Assembly: GCA_002409405.1 (NCBI GenBank) | Contig: DHNG01000019.1 | Location: 1-9,232, forward strand | Reading direction: 5' to 3' | Origin: Flavobacteriales bacterium UBA5422 | Lineage (GTDB): Bacteria; Bacteroidota; Bacteroidia; Flavobacteriales_D; Crocinitomicaceae | DNA: 9,232 nt | In this document: in pieces, positions 1 to 6,187 of the stretch | Layout of the letters: every line of letters begins with the position of its first letter | Position numbering within the stretch: the first letter of the stretch is position 1 | Translations under genes and position numbers: made by a program | The notes under the pieces: generated by a model | What the model saw: only the letters and a program-made list of their open reading frames with translations | Database searches by the model: none | What the model was told of the DNA's origin: nothing

Positions 1-573
1 CGTCGTAAAAAAGCAGAGGCAGAAGCTAAAAAGAAAGCAGACGCTGCTAAACCAACTACGACAACCTCTCCGAACACAACAACTTCAACGCCATCAACGT
101 CTACAAAACCGGTAGAATTACCGGAAACGAAAGAAAATGCGGCATTGAGCAAAAGTTTTGAAGGAAACAGAGGTAAATTACCATGGCCGGTTGAAAAAGG
201 AAACATTACGGAAGGATATGGTAAGAATTCGCATCCAACGATTCCGGGTGTATTTACAAATAACAACGGAGTGGATATCTCTGCACCGAAAAATGCACAG
301 GTAAGAGCCGTTTTTGATGGTGAAGTGACTTCTGTAATGAATATTCCGGGGGCAGGAAAAGTCGTCATTGTGAAACATGGAAATTACAGAACGGTATACA
401 GCAACCTGCAAAGTACATTTGTAAATGTAGGGTCAAAAGTCTCTACAAAACAAGTAATCGGTTCGCTTGTTACAAGTGACGGACAATCATTATCCACCTC
501 GCATTTTGAAATACATCAGGTTGTGGGAACGACTGTTACAAGTCTGAATCCTAGTTTGTGGCTGGCAAAATAA
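1..573 (+). CDS. EnvC-like murein hydrolase activator, degenerate M23/LytM domain (5' partial)
   Basis: Reading frame 1 is open from the first base to the TAA at 571-573, giving 190 residues of a protein whose start lies outside the window. Residues 1-17 are Lys/Ala/Glu-rich (end of a likely coiled coil), 18-38 a Thr/Ser/Pro linker, and about 58-190 a LytM/peptidase M23 fold (PWPVEKG, GVDISAP, HFEIHQ). Active M23 enzymes bind zinc through HxxxD and HxH. Here Asp92 and His168 remain, but the first His is Asn88, the first His of HxH is Thr166, and the usual YxHL His is Asn135, so the domain should not hydrolyse peptidoglycan. That pattern, with an upstream coiled coil, is known for EnvC, a periplasmic activator of division amidases. 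The activator role is inferred from this degeneracy; a structural M23 protein is the alternative. A TTG at 145 is only an internal Leu codon. Confidence 0.85.
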   Translation, partial: RRKKAEAEAKKKADAAKPTTTTSPNTTTSTPSTSTKPVELPETKENAALSKSFEGNRGKLPWPVEKGNITEGYGKNSHPTIPGVFTNNNGVDISAPKNAQVRAVFDGEVTSVMNIPGAGKVVIVKHGNYRTVYSNLQSTFVNVGSKVSTKQVIGSLVTSDGQSLSTSHFEIHQVVGTTVTSLNPSLWLAK

Positions 574-609
574 CATATGCTAATTCATAATCTTTCTAAA
601 TAAGACAGG

Positions 610-635
610 TTTGTTGACCAAAAATTCTAACTTTA
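610..635 (+). promoter_or_regulatory. Possible feo operon promoter (weak match)
   Basis: TAACTTTA at 628-635 matches the Bacteroidota -7 box TAnnTTTG in all but the last fixed base. It lies 27 bases before the feoA ATG. TTTG at 610-613 could be the -33 element, but the 14-base gap is shorter than the usual 19-21. No better candidate is visible in the 89-base spacer 574-662, which also lacks a clear terminator after the upstream gene, so read-through into feoA is possible. Confidence 0.3.
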
Positions 636-655
636 CGGCAATTTCAGAAAGTTAG
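627..655. promoter_or_regulatory. Inverted repeat before feoA, candidate operator
   Basis: CTAACTTT (627-634) and AAAGTTAG (648-655) form a perfect 8-base inverted repeat with a 13-base spacer. It ends 7 bases before the feoA start and overlaps the possible -7 box. Iron-uptake genes are commonly controlled by Fur or DtxR-family repressors binding such dyads. The sequence is not a recognisable Fur box, so the binding protein is unknown, and a repeat of this size can occur by chance in AT-rich DNA. Confidence 0.35.
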
Positions 656-662
656 CACGATA

Positions 663-893
663 ATGAGTGGCCATATTAAATTAGCACAGATTAAAAAGGG
701 GAATGACGCCATCGTACAATCAATAGAAGGCGACGAATTACGCTCCAAATTATTGGAATTGGGATTAACCTCCGGAAGTAAAGTCCGCGTTTTATATACG
801 GCACCTTTTGGAGATCCGATTGCGGTCGATATTGAAGGATTTGTTCTTTCACTGAGAAAATCTGAAGCCAATTTAATTCACGTTACCGTTTAA
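663..893 (+). CDS. feoA: FeoA family ferrous iron transport protein
   Basis: A 76-residue cytoplasmic protein with the SH3-like FeoA fold. The family signature is clear: an N-terminal Leu/Ile-rich strand (IKLAQIKKG), LRSKLLELGLTSGSKVRVLYTAPFGDP in the middle (cf. family pattern R-LLE-GL--G--V-V---AP-GDP) and a C-terminal LRKSEANLIHV strand. Length is typical (75-85 residues). FeoA is a small partner of FeoB thought to modulate its activity; its exact biochemical role is not settled. The gene stops 23 bases before feoB on the same strand, so the two are almost certainly cotranscribed. ATG at 663 gives the full domain; no Shine-Dalgarno is seen, as usual for Bacteroidota. Confidence 0.95.
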   Translation: MSGHIKLAQIKKGNDAIVQSIEGDELRSKLLELGLTSGSKVRVLYTAPFGDPIAVDIEGFVLSLRKSEANLIHVTV

Positions 894-916
894 TCATTCT
901 TACCAAAATCAACACA

Positions 917-2878
917 ATGAAGATCGCGCTTTTAGGAAATCCGAATACCGGAAAAAGTTCTGTTTTTAACCTGTTGACCGGTTTGCGGCAGCATGTGGGG
1001 AACTTTCCGGGGGTAACGGTTGAGAAAAAAACAGGAACGTTAAAAATAAATGAAACCAGTCATCAATTAATTGATTTTCCCGGGACATATAGTGTTTATC
1101 CGCACTCGGAAGATGAAAAGGTTGTCTATAATGTGCTTTCTAATCCGGCAAATCCGGATTATCCCGATGTGTGTGTTGTTGTCTTGGATGCATCCAATCT
1201 TCGCAGGAATCTGTTCTTATTTTCCCAGATTTATGATTTGGGATTACCAACAGTAATGGTGCTGAACATGATTGACGTGGCAGACAAGAATAAACTGGAA
1301 ATTACTACGGAAAAACTACAGGAGCACTTTCCGGATGCAGTTATTGTTTCCAGTAATGCGCGTGTGAAACTAGGTAAAAGCCGAATCCTTGAAGCGATTA
1401 CAGCAGCCGGTAAATCTGAAAATCGTATTCCTTTTATAGAGGGTGCAGCAATGGCTGCCATTGATGATCAGGTAAAACAAGAAGAGGAGGCAGAAAAGCG
1501 ATTTGCTAAGATAGATGGGATTATTCCGCAGATCCTTACACAAAAAGCAGAGGAAAAAAAGACAGAAACAAGGAGTACAAAGCTGGACAAAATTTTAACG
1601 CATCCCGTTTTCGGATACCTGATTTTTGCAGCAATTTTGTTGCTTATTTTTCAATTTATCTTCTCATTTGCTTCCATTCCTATGGACTTCATTGATACAC
1701 AATTTGGCAATTTGAGCGAGTGGATAGGACAATCTATGCCGGAAGGAATTTTCAATGACTTATTGACACAGGGAATTATTCCCGGAATCGGAGGGGTTGT
1801 TATTTTTGTTCCCCAGATTGCAATTCTGTTCTTTTTTCTTGCCATTCTGGAAGAAACAGGTTACATGGCACGTGTTGTATTCATCATGGATCGGCTGATG
1901 CGTCCTTTTGGGTTAAATGGAAAAAGTGTGGTTCCGTTGATGTCGGGTGTTGCATGTGCAATCCCGGGAGTAATGGCTGCCCGTACAATTGCTGATTGGA
2001 AAGAGCGGATGATTACAATCATGGTAACACCATTGATGAGTTGTTCGGCACGTATTCCCGTATATACATTATTAATAGCGCTGGTTATTCCTGAAAAAAC
2101 AGTACTTGGAATCTTTAACCTCCAGGGATTGGTATTGTTTGCGTTGTATGCAATGGGGGTAGTGGCCGCTTTGGGAGTTGCTGCTATATTGAAATTGGTG
2201 ATCAAAGCCAAAGCAAAGGGATATTTATTACTGGAAATGCCTGCATACAAACAACCGCGTTGGGGAAATGTGGGAATTACTGTATTTGAAAAAGTAAAAG
2301 TTTTTGTGCTGAATGCCGGAAAAATTATCCTGGCGATTTCAATTGTCTTGTGGGCACTGGCATCATATGGACCGGGTGACAGGATGGAGAAAGCAGTTGT
2401 AGCAGCGGAAGAATTTGCAACGGAAAATCAGTTGGATGAAGAAGAACAAGCGGACTTAATTGCTGGTGCACAATTGGAGAATTCATACATCGGGATTATG
2501 GGGAAAACCATCGAACCGGTAATTGCACCACTTGGCTACGACTGGAAAATGGGAATTTCACTGATTACTTCATTTGCAGCAAGAGAAGTATTTGTCGGTT
2601 CACTGGCAACAATCTACTCCGTACATGATGACGGGGAAGAAAACCTTCCGTTGCGTCAGAAATTACTAAAAGAAAAACATGCTGATGGTACGCCTGTTTA
2701 CACATTGGCAACAGGTGTTTCGCTGATGGTGTTTTATGTGTTTGCGATGCAATGTATGGCAACAATGGCCGTTGTGAAAAGAGAAACGGGTAGCTGGAAA
2801 TGGACATTTTTTCAATTGGGATTATTTGGAGTTTTAGCTTATTTAGGAGCATTTTTATCTTTTCAATTGTTATCGTAA
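917..2878 (+). CDS. feoB: FeoB ferrous iron transporter, GTPase-permease
   Basis: A 653-residue inner-membrane protein that imports Fe2+. The N-terminal G domain has G1 GNPNTGKS (7-14), G2 Thr34 in NFPGVT, G3 DFPG (53-56) and G4 NMID (117-120). G5 is weak: SSN (145-147) where SA is common. A charged helical region (about 170-225) links to the membrane part starting near 230. Gate motifs are present: GVACAIPG with Cys347, SCSARIP with Cys376, AAREVFVGSLATIY (554-567), and FAMQCMATMAVVKRE near 609-623. A hydrophilic, acidic loop covers about 485-520. Length suits the shorter Bacteroidota FeoB; E. coli FeoB is longer (773). It lies between feoA and the tiny Cys-rich gene, forming a standard feo operon. 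Confidence 0.97.
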   Translation: MKIALLGNPNTGKSSVFNLLTGLRQHVGNFPGVTVEKKTGTLKINETSHQLIDFPGTYSVYPHSEDEKVVYNVLSNPANPDYPDVCVVVLDASNLRRNLFLFSQIYDLGLPTVMVLNMIDVADKNKLEITTEKLQEHFPDAVIVSSNARVKLGKSRILEAITAAGKSENRIPFIEGAAMAAIDDQVKQEEEAEKRFAKIDGIIPQILTQKAEEKKTETRSTKLDKILTHPVFGYLIFAAILLLIFQFIFSFASIPMDFIDTQFGNLSEWIGQSMPEGIFNDLLTQGIIPGIGGVVIFVPQIAILFFFLAILEETGYMARVVFIMDRLMRPFGLNGKSVVPLMSGVACAIPGVMAARTIADWKERMITIMVTPLMSCSARIPVYTLLIALVIPEKTVLGIFNLQGLVLFALYAMGVVAALGVAAILKLVIKAKAKGYLLLEMPAYKQPRWGNVGITVFEKVKVFVLNAGKIILAISIVLWALASYGPGDRMEKAVVAAEEFATENQLDEEEQADLIAGAQLENSYIGIMGKTIEPVIAPLGYDWKMGISLITSFAAREVFVGSLATIYSVHDDGEENLPLRQKLLKEKHADGTPVYTLATGVSLMVFYVFAMQCMATMAVVKRETGSWKWTFFQLGLFGVLAYLGAFLSFQLLS

Positions 2879-2879
2879 T

Positions 2880-3002
2880 ATGCAATTTATTCTCGTCATA
2901 ATATGTGTCGCTGCAGCAATTGGTTTTTTGAGCTGGAAGTTATACAAACAGTTCAGAAAGAAAAAAGACGATGATTGCGGCTGTGGAAAATGTGGGTCGT
3001 AG
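2880..3002 (+). CDS. FeoB-associated Cys-rich membrane protein (40 aa)
   Basis: ATG at 2880 lies one base after the feoB stop, and the frame runs to TAG at 3000-3002. The product has one N-terminal membrane helix (residues 2-19, FILVIICVAAAIGFLSW), a basic stretch (KLYKQFRKKK, 20-29), three Asp and a Cys-rich end, CGCGKCGS, with Cys33, Cys35 and Cys38. This order (short TM, Lys/Arg cluster, C-terminal Cys/Gly tail) is that of the FeoB-associated Cys-rich membrane protein family, found next to feoB in many bacteria. The Cys tail may handle Fe2+ at the cytoplasmic side of FeoB, but that is inference. Position and composition make it a real gene despite its size. Confidence 0.88.
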   Translation: MQFILVIICVAAAIGFLSWKLYKQFRKKKDDDCGCGKCGS

Positions 3003-3048
3003 GAAGAAACCCCGATTGTGACCATATGATCATTTCTACAAATAGTCA

Positions 3049-3066
3049 TATCGCATTATTGCGATA
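3049..3066. repeat. Short perfect hairpin after the feo operon
   Basis: TATCGCA (3049-3055), a 4-base loop TTAT, then TGCGATA (3060-3066). It sits 47 bases after the last feo stop. No T-run follows, so it is not a classic terminator; it could be a 3'-end processing or stabilising hairpin. Apart from this and the terminator, I see nothing in the 3003-3210 spacer. Confidence 0.4.
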
Positions 3067-3159
3067 ACACGAAATCGTATTGAGAATATCCCATCAAATT
3101 ATTCTCTACTTCTCTCAAAGACCTTACGAAATAAAACGTTGCTATTGAATCAATCATAA

Positions 3160-3194
3160 AAAAAGCCTCTCAGAAAAAATCAAAGAGGCTTTTT
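3160..3194. terminator. Bidirectional intrinsic terminator between feo operon and subtilase
   Basis: AAAAAGCCTCT (3160-3170) pairs perfectly with AGAGGCTTTTT (3184-3194) around a 13-base loop. The GC-containing core is flanked by an A-run on one side and a T-run on the other, so it gives a stem plus U-tract in both directions. It lies 16 bases beyond the stop of the minus-strand subtilase and downstream of the plus-strand feo operon, as expected for a shared terminator of convergent genes. Confidence 0.9.
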
Positions 3195-3210
3195 AGCAGA
3201 GGTTATGGTA

Positions 3211-6054
3211 TTAATGCCTGATAACTAATTTACCAGTGAACAATACATTTCCTGTTTCACCGATAATGCGATACAAGTAAGTTCCTGTAGCAAAACCGGA
3301 AACATTGACTGTTGTCATTTCTGAATTGAATGGTGTCGTGTGCATGTGTTTTCCAACAAGATCCACAATACTGATTACAGCTGGTGATTGCTGCTTTTTC
3401 CAACTGAAGTGAACAACATCAGTTGACGGATTCGGGAATACATTCAAATCGGCTATTGTCAGTTGCTCAAGCCCTACACCTGTAGTATCCTGATCTCCTT
3501 CACTGATTGTAATACAATAATCTTCTACTTCTCCCCATGTAAAGTCACCACAGACATTCGGCAATGTCGTTTGCCCGGTTCCCTGATAAGCCAGTTGGAC
3601 TCTCAGACGTGTACTTCCAAGAGTTGCTGTTGCAGGAACAGTCAGTGAGTTGGATACCCCACCAATAGAAGTACCCCCTTGATCAAAGATCAGTTCACCT
3701 GTTTCAAATGTTCCGTTTTGGTTCGCATCCAGCCAGATTCTTGTATATTCAGGTAGCGCCTCGCCATCAAATCCGGGAGTAATTGTAAATGGATAAGATG
3801 CACCTGTTTCCAACGCAATAGAATTTGTTCCGTTGGCTGCTGCGTAACCATTATTATCTCCGCTCGTTGTCGTTGTTCCATTCAGCGTAAATGATTCAAT
3901 CCATTCGTGCTGAATTCCCATTAACCCTGTTGCGGCTGCTCCACCTGTTATTGTTGACAATAAACTTGCTCCCTGTGCCTGAGTGATCATAACAACTGGA
4001 ATGGTAACACTACCGGCTCCTGTTCCTGATCCCAAAGAAGCAGGTGCTGTTCCTTGATTGTTGATAATCAATAGTGCAGTTGCTCCTGCATTCTGAGCAT
4101 TCAATGCTTTTTCTGAAAAATTACATGTACCCCTTACGGCAACGGCAATATTTCCGGATAAAGCAGCAGCATTTGAAAGTGTACCACATCCTTCATTCGC
4201 ATTTGCGCCACTTCCGTTCATCAATACCAGATTTCCATATACATAACCGTCTTCAATATCTCCTCCCCAACTATCTGTTTCTGTATAGCTGGTAATTGTA
4301 TTTACAATTCCTGATGGAGAAAGAAACGCGATACGTGATTGTGTAGAGCCGGTTGCTTTAGAATCACAGTAAGGCAAATCAATGCAATTTCCACATCCTA
4401 CAGTGTTGAATACTGTTACAGCAGACTCACCGTTTTCACTTGTACAAATTGTTTCCAGGTAAAATTCATAGGAACTACAAGCATCCAATCCTGTTAACTG
4501 GTATGGAGAAGTAACACCTGTAACCGTTATCCAGGAAGAACTTCCTGCTGTTCTCCAATGCAGATTAACTGAATTCACTTCTGAATTGGTGGTAAATGTA
4601 ATTGTAGCAGCTTCGTCTGTGGTTGAGACACTGATATTTTCTGCAAAACATTCGCTGCACGTCTCAGTCATTAATAAATCAAGTGTGTTTTTAGCATTCA
4701 GACGACCACTTGTAATAAACTTTGTTGCCAACTGTGCTTTAACATCTACACCATTTATCAATGCCTCCAATACAAGATCAGCTCCCAGTCGTGGATTAGA
4801 CCGTACAATATTCATAAAAGACGGGCAGGGAATAGAATATGCTAATCCAACTACTCCTGCAGTTAACGGACAAGCAAAAGATGTTCCTGTTGTTGTTGTA
4901 ATTCCATTGGTTCCGGCTGTTGTCACCACATTAATTCCCGGTGCACCGAATTCAATTGTTTGATCACCGTACCCCCCGGCTGTATTATCGTTGTGATCCG
5001 TTCTTCCTACTCCTACCATGTATGGGCTGGAACAAGCTGTAGGCATGTCCCCTGCCGTATCAACATCCAGATTGGAATTGGTTGTTGCTCCGATATTGAT
5101 GACACCATGGTATCCTAATGTGTCGTAAAACTGGCACCAAAGCGGATAACTTGACGGATTGGCACCGTCAATTCCCCATGATGCACTTGTTGCTACAACA
5201 AACGCTCCTTCTGTACCATTGGATTGGTTCCATCGTTTTCTCATTACCAACGGATAGGTATAGGCTTCAATAACATTCGACTGTGTCAGTGATCCCATGT
5301 TAACAACCATCAGCTTTACATCCCAGTTTGCACCGGCAACGTTTAGATTATTATCACCTTTTGCACCGATCATTCCCAAACAGTTTGTACCATGCGCTCC
5401 TGTTCCTGTATCATCATTGTCATTTACCGTGTTCCAACCATTGTAATCATCAATGTATCCGTTGTTGTCATCGTCAATTCCATTTCCCGGAATCTCAGCG
5501 CTATTGATCCAACGGTTAGGACTTAAATCCTGATGATTCAGATTCCCTCCCGATCCTTCTACCATACACACGACAATGTCGTCACCATTAGCGGTTGTTC
5601 CTCCCGTTGTAATATCCCATGCAAGATCTGAGTCGATATCTGCATCAACAGTTCCTCCTGTTTGTCCGGTATTATTGTGGTGCCACTGTTGAGTGAAACT
5701 CGGATCGCCGGGAAGAGTAGAGCGTACCTGAACATAATAATTATAGTCTGCTACAACAACCTCTTTCTGACTGTATAACCAACGTTGCATTCCTTCATGT
5801 GAAATGACGTGGTGGTCAAATTTGATGGTCCAGATTCGCATAGGAGGAGAAACGAACTTTAAGACTTCTAATTTATATTCTACAGGTGCTTCTGCAATTA
5901 ATTTCTTCAGACTTTGCTCAGTTGTCAACTGAATCAGAAACTCACCTTCAACATATGATTTGTTATCAAAGTGTGCTTTTGTAGTTTGCCCGTAAAAGTA
6001 ATTAGGGACAGTTATGAGTAAACTGAATAAGGAGAAAAGGAATAAATGTTTCAT
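3211..6054 (-). CDS. Secreted S8 subtilase with FnIII, PA, GEVED and T9SS sorting domains
   Basis: A 947-residue exported protein. Order: signal peptide 1-23 (MKHLFLFSLFSLLITVPN..., likely cut near YG-Q); prodomain about 30-110; subtilisin fold about 115-465; fibronectin III about 470-552; GEVED domain starting at YCDSK (562-566), resuming at HEWIES (716-721) and ending at GEVEDY (841-846); a PA domain about 600-712 lying between these two parts; T9SS type A tail about 868-947 (FPNPS, GTYLYRI, GKLVI). Catalytic His221 (HGTNCLG), oxyanion Asn326 and Ser392 (GTSFACP) are present, but the Asp site reads VVCMVEGSG, with Glu166. An Asp/Asn-rich loop (193-216) probably binds calcium. The start at 6054 is chosen because it opens on the signal peptide and has GAGG 8 bases upstream; an in-frame ATG at 6093 would bury it. 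It is expected to cross the outer membrane by T9SS, whose machinery is not in this window. Substrate unknown. Confidence 0.93.
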   Translation of the reverse strand: MKHLFLFSLFSLLITVPNYFYGQTTKAHFDNKSYVEGEFLIQLTTEQSLKKLIAEAPVEYKLEVLKFVSPPMRIWTIKFDHHVISHEGMQRWLYSQKEVVVADYNYYVQVRSTLPGDPSFTQQWHHNNTGQTGGTVDADIDSDLAWDITTGGTTANGDDIVVCMVEGSGGNLNHQDLSPNRWINSAEIPGNGIDDDNNGYIDDYNGWNTVNDNDDTGTGAHGTNCLGMIGAKGDNNLNVAGANWDVKLMVVNMGSLTQSNVIEAYTYPLVMRKRWNQSNGTEGAFVVATSASWGIDGANPSSYPLWCQFYDTLGYHGVINIGATTNSNLDVDTAGDMPTACSSPYMVGVGRTDHNDNTAGGYGDQTIEFGAPGINVVTTAGTNGITTTTGTSFACPLTAGVVGLAYSIPCPSFMNIVRSNPRLGADLVLEALINGVDVKAQLATKFITSGRLNAKNTLDLLMTETCSECFAENISVSTTDEAATITFTTNSEVNSVNLHWRTAGSSSWITVTGVTSPYQLTGLDACSSYEFYLETICTSENGESAVTVFNTVGCGNCIDLPYCDSKATGSTQSRIAFLSPSGIVNTITSYTETDSWGGDIEDGYVYGNLVLMNGSGANANEGCGTLSNAAALSGNIAVAVRGTCNFSEKALNAQNAGATALLIINNQGTAPASLGSGTGAGSVTIPVVMITQAQGASLLSTITGGAAATGLMGIQHEWIESFTLNGTTTTSGDNNGYAAANGTNSIALETGASYPFTITPGFDGEALPEYTRIWLDANQNGTFETGELIFDQGGTSIGGVSNSLTVPATATLGSTRLRVQLAYQGTGQTTLPNVCGDFTWGEVEDYCITISEGDQDTTGVGLEQLTIADLNVFPNPSTDVVHFSWKKQQSPAVISIVDLVGKHMHTTPFNSEMTTVNVSGFATGTYLYRIIGETGNVLFTGKLVIRH

Positions 6055-6064
6055 AAGTATAACC

Positions 6065-6080
6065 TCGTTATTGTTAACGA
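6065..6080. promoter_or_regulatory. Small dyad in the subtilase leader
   Basis: TCGTTA (6065-6070) and TAACGA (6075-6080) form a perfect 6-base inverted repeat with a 4-base spacer, 11 bases upstream of the minus-strand subtilase start. On the minus strand a partial -7 box (TATCTTTC, 6090-6083) lies just upstream, so the dyad would cover or follow the transcription start. It could be an operator or a leader hairpin, or chance. Confidence 0.25.
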
Positions 6081-6151
6081 ACGAAAGATACAATTTTTTA
6101 TTGAAATAATGATTTAATTTACTTTTCTGTTATATTAAACAAGATTTGATA

Positions 6152-6159
6152 TAACTTTG
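6152..6159 (+). promoter_or_regulatory. Bacteroidota-type -7 box for the glycosyltransferase gene
   Basis: TAACTTTG matches the Bacteroidota sigma-70 -7 consensus TAnnTTTG exactly. It lies 28 bases before the ATG at 6188, giving a short leader. A -33 TTTG at the usual distance is absent; the nearest resemblance is the T-rich TTTTCTG at 6123-6129. The 133-base spacer 6055-6187 is a divergent promoter region serving this gene and the subtilase. Confidence 0.6.
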
Positions 6160-6187
6160 CCTGTTTTTTGGTACTAATTTTTAATAT

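Noticed and set aside
145..573. TTG at 145 as the start of a separate 142-residue protein
   Set aside because: The same frame is open to the first base of the window and encodes a coiled-coil end and linker typical of the upstream part of the same protein.
1861..2250. 129-residue open frame on the minus strand within feoB
   Set aside because: It is antisense to conserved FeoB membrane segments and has no family resemblance or initiation signal.
3003..3159. Possible small gene or riboswitch after the feo operon
   Set aside because: No open frame with a recognisable product and no conserved RNA motif; only an 18-base hairpin is visible.
4586..4963. 125-residue open frame on the plus strand
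   Set aside because: It lies antisense within the subtilase coding region, shows no recognisable domain, and its residues follow from the Thr/Asn/Gly-rich codons of the other strand.
6055..6093. ATG at 6093 as the start of the subtilase
   Set aside because: It would put 13 polar and mixed residues before the signal peptide. The ATG at 6054 begins directly with MKHLFLF and has a GAGG sequence upstream.
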